Source: Candidatus Brocadiaceae bacterium
Lineage (GTDB): Bacteria > Planctomycetota > Brocadiia > Brocadiales > Brocadiaceae
Length of the DNA stretch: 12,478 nucleotides
NCBI GenBank assembly: GCA_024653795.1
Contig: JANLHY010000256.1
Span: forward strand, 1 to 12,478
Direction: 5' to 3'
The first letter of the stretch is position 1. Each line of letters begins with the position of its first letter. Positions 11,834 through 12,478 of this stretch are shown here, piece by piece. The notes beneath the pieces are model-generated. The model was not told the DNA's origin and did no database searches. It saw nothing but the letters and a program-made list of their open reading frames with translations. The position numbers were made by a program, and so were the translations under genes.

Positions 11834-12478
11834 ATGAAATTTAGCGAACTTGACCTTCCTGCAAACATTCTCAAAGCACTTAAGAAGATGGGGTATGATG
11901 AAATGACCCCTATTCAGGAGGCGACGTATCCGGTAATTTTCGCGGGGCAGGATCTTTGTGCTCTCGCTGAGACCGGGTCGGGAAAGACGGCCGCCTGTGC
12001 GATCCCGCTTATTCAGAAAGTTGATCCCGCTCTTAACGCCATTCAGGGACTCGTGCTTGTCCCGACTCGTGAATTGTGTATGCAGTATATGGCAGAGATA
12101 GAGAAGATCGCGGTAACGACTGCCGTGATTCCGTATGCAGTGTATGGGGGTTTTGACAAAAAGATTCAGATTGCCAAGCTGAAACAGGAAGTGCATATTT
12201 TGGTCGCAACACCGGGGCGACTTATTGATCTTTTATATGATGGGGTACTTTCTTTTGCGCGGGTGAAATGCGCTATCCTTGATGAAGCGGATGAACTTTT
12301 AAAGGTGGGATTCCTCGAAGATATTGAATTTATTCTGTCGTGCATCTTGCATGAACATCAGACGCTCCTTTTCTCTGCGACGATGCCTGATGATATCAAA
12401 AAGCTCGCACATGACTGTTTGCGTGATCCCCAACATATCTCCCTTATTACAGAGAGGGCAGCGCCAGAAAGCATTGAG
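11834..12478 (+). CDS. DEAD-box RNA helicase, N-terminal part (runs off window end)
   Basis: 215 codons are visible from ATG 11834; the 3' end is outside the window. DEAD-box helicases unwind RNA with ATP in ribosome assembly, RNA decay or cold adaptation. All motifs of RecA domain 1 are present in order: Q motif with Q28 (MGYDEMTPIQ), motif I AETGSGKT at 45-52, motif Ia PTREL at 77-81, motif Ib TPGR at 126-129, motif II DEAD at 150-153, motif III SAT at 181-183. Domain 2 is not seen, so the subfamily (CshA, RhlE or DbpA type) cannot be decided. The ribosome site is weak (AAGAAAGATAAG). The gene looks functional over the visible part. Confidence 0.96.
   Translation, partial: MKFSELDLPANILKALKKMGYDEMTPIQEATYPVIFAGQDLCALAETGSGKTAACAIPLIQKVDPALNAIQGLVLVPTRELCMQYMAEIEKIAVTTAVIPYAVYGGFDKKIQIAKLKQEVHILVATPGRLIDLLYDGVLSFARVKCAILDEADELLKVGFLEDIEFILSCILHEHQTLLFSATMPDDIKKLAHDCLRDPQHISLITERAAPESIE

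Noticed and set aside
11672..12196. Minus-strand 174-codon frame at the helicase start
   Set aside because: It lies opposite the DEAD-box helicase, whose motifs are all present on the plus strand.

Overview
The window is bacterial and every supported gene lies on the + strand. It has two parts: a conserved F-type ATP synthase operon (1-6146), and a patchwork of small accessory genes, decayed genes and palindromic repeats (about 6250-11600). The patchwork ends at the start of a DEAD-box RNA helicase gene that runs off the window. The taxon cannot be proved by eye. The moderate GC content, the dense families of intergenic palindromes and the gene content would fit an anammox planctomycete of the Brocadia/Kuenenia type, but this is a low-to-moderate confidence inference.

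Region 1 (1-6230). The order is atpE (3' end only)-atpF-atpH-atpA-atpG-atpD-atpC, the usual order for the c, b, delta, alpha, gamma, beta and epsilon subunits, closed by a strong intrinsic terminator. atpF/atpH overlap, and atpA/atpG and atpD/atpC nearly touch. In contrast, atpH-atpA is split by about 580 bp and atpG-atpD by about 160 bp, and both gaps are filled with repeats. The two gaps carry the same element: a block of about 43 nt followed by an ACAGGAT-rich hairpin. The larger gap also holds two copies of a roughly 132-bp double-hairpin element flanking a TGTAGCGCG...CGCGCTACA palindrome.

Region 2 (6230-7563). A run of six perfect short hairpins with mostly different stem sequences is followed by a frameshifted gene fragment. 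Next comes an apparently intact type II toxin-antitoxin pair (Phd/YefM-like antitoxin, RelE-like toxin) with a promoter and a 9-bp inverted repeat suited to autoregulation. Directly behind it is the C-terminal remnant of a VapB/AbrB-type antitoxin, whose last codons come from a repeat also found in the atp operon.

Region 3 (7564-9253). This holds repeats, an AT-rich 204-codon ORF that looks like the C-terminal piece of a larger helical-repeat protein, and then several further palindrome families with no convincing gene.

Region 4 (9254-11590). This contains a Fic-like N-terminal fragment coupled to a frameshifted P-loop kinase gene, a DUF6557-like protein, a short hypothetical protein carrying an in-frame palindrome, a YaiI/YqxD (UPF0178) protein, a YhbQ-like GIY-YIG protein, and a DUF3820-like gene broken by one in-frame TAG.

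Region 5 (11591-12478). A promoter-like region leads to a DEAD-box helicase, of which the first 215 codons are visible.

Overall, an essential energy operon borders a zone of gene decay and repeat accumulation. No CRISPR array, tRNA, rRNA or intact transposase was recognised.
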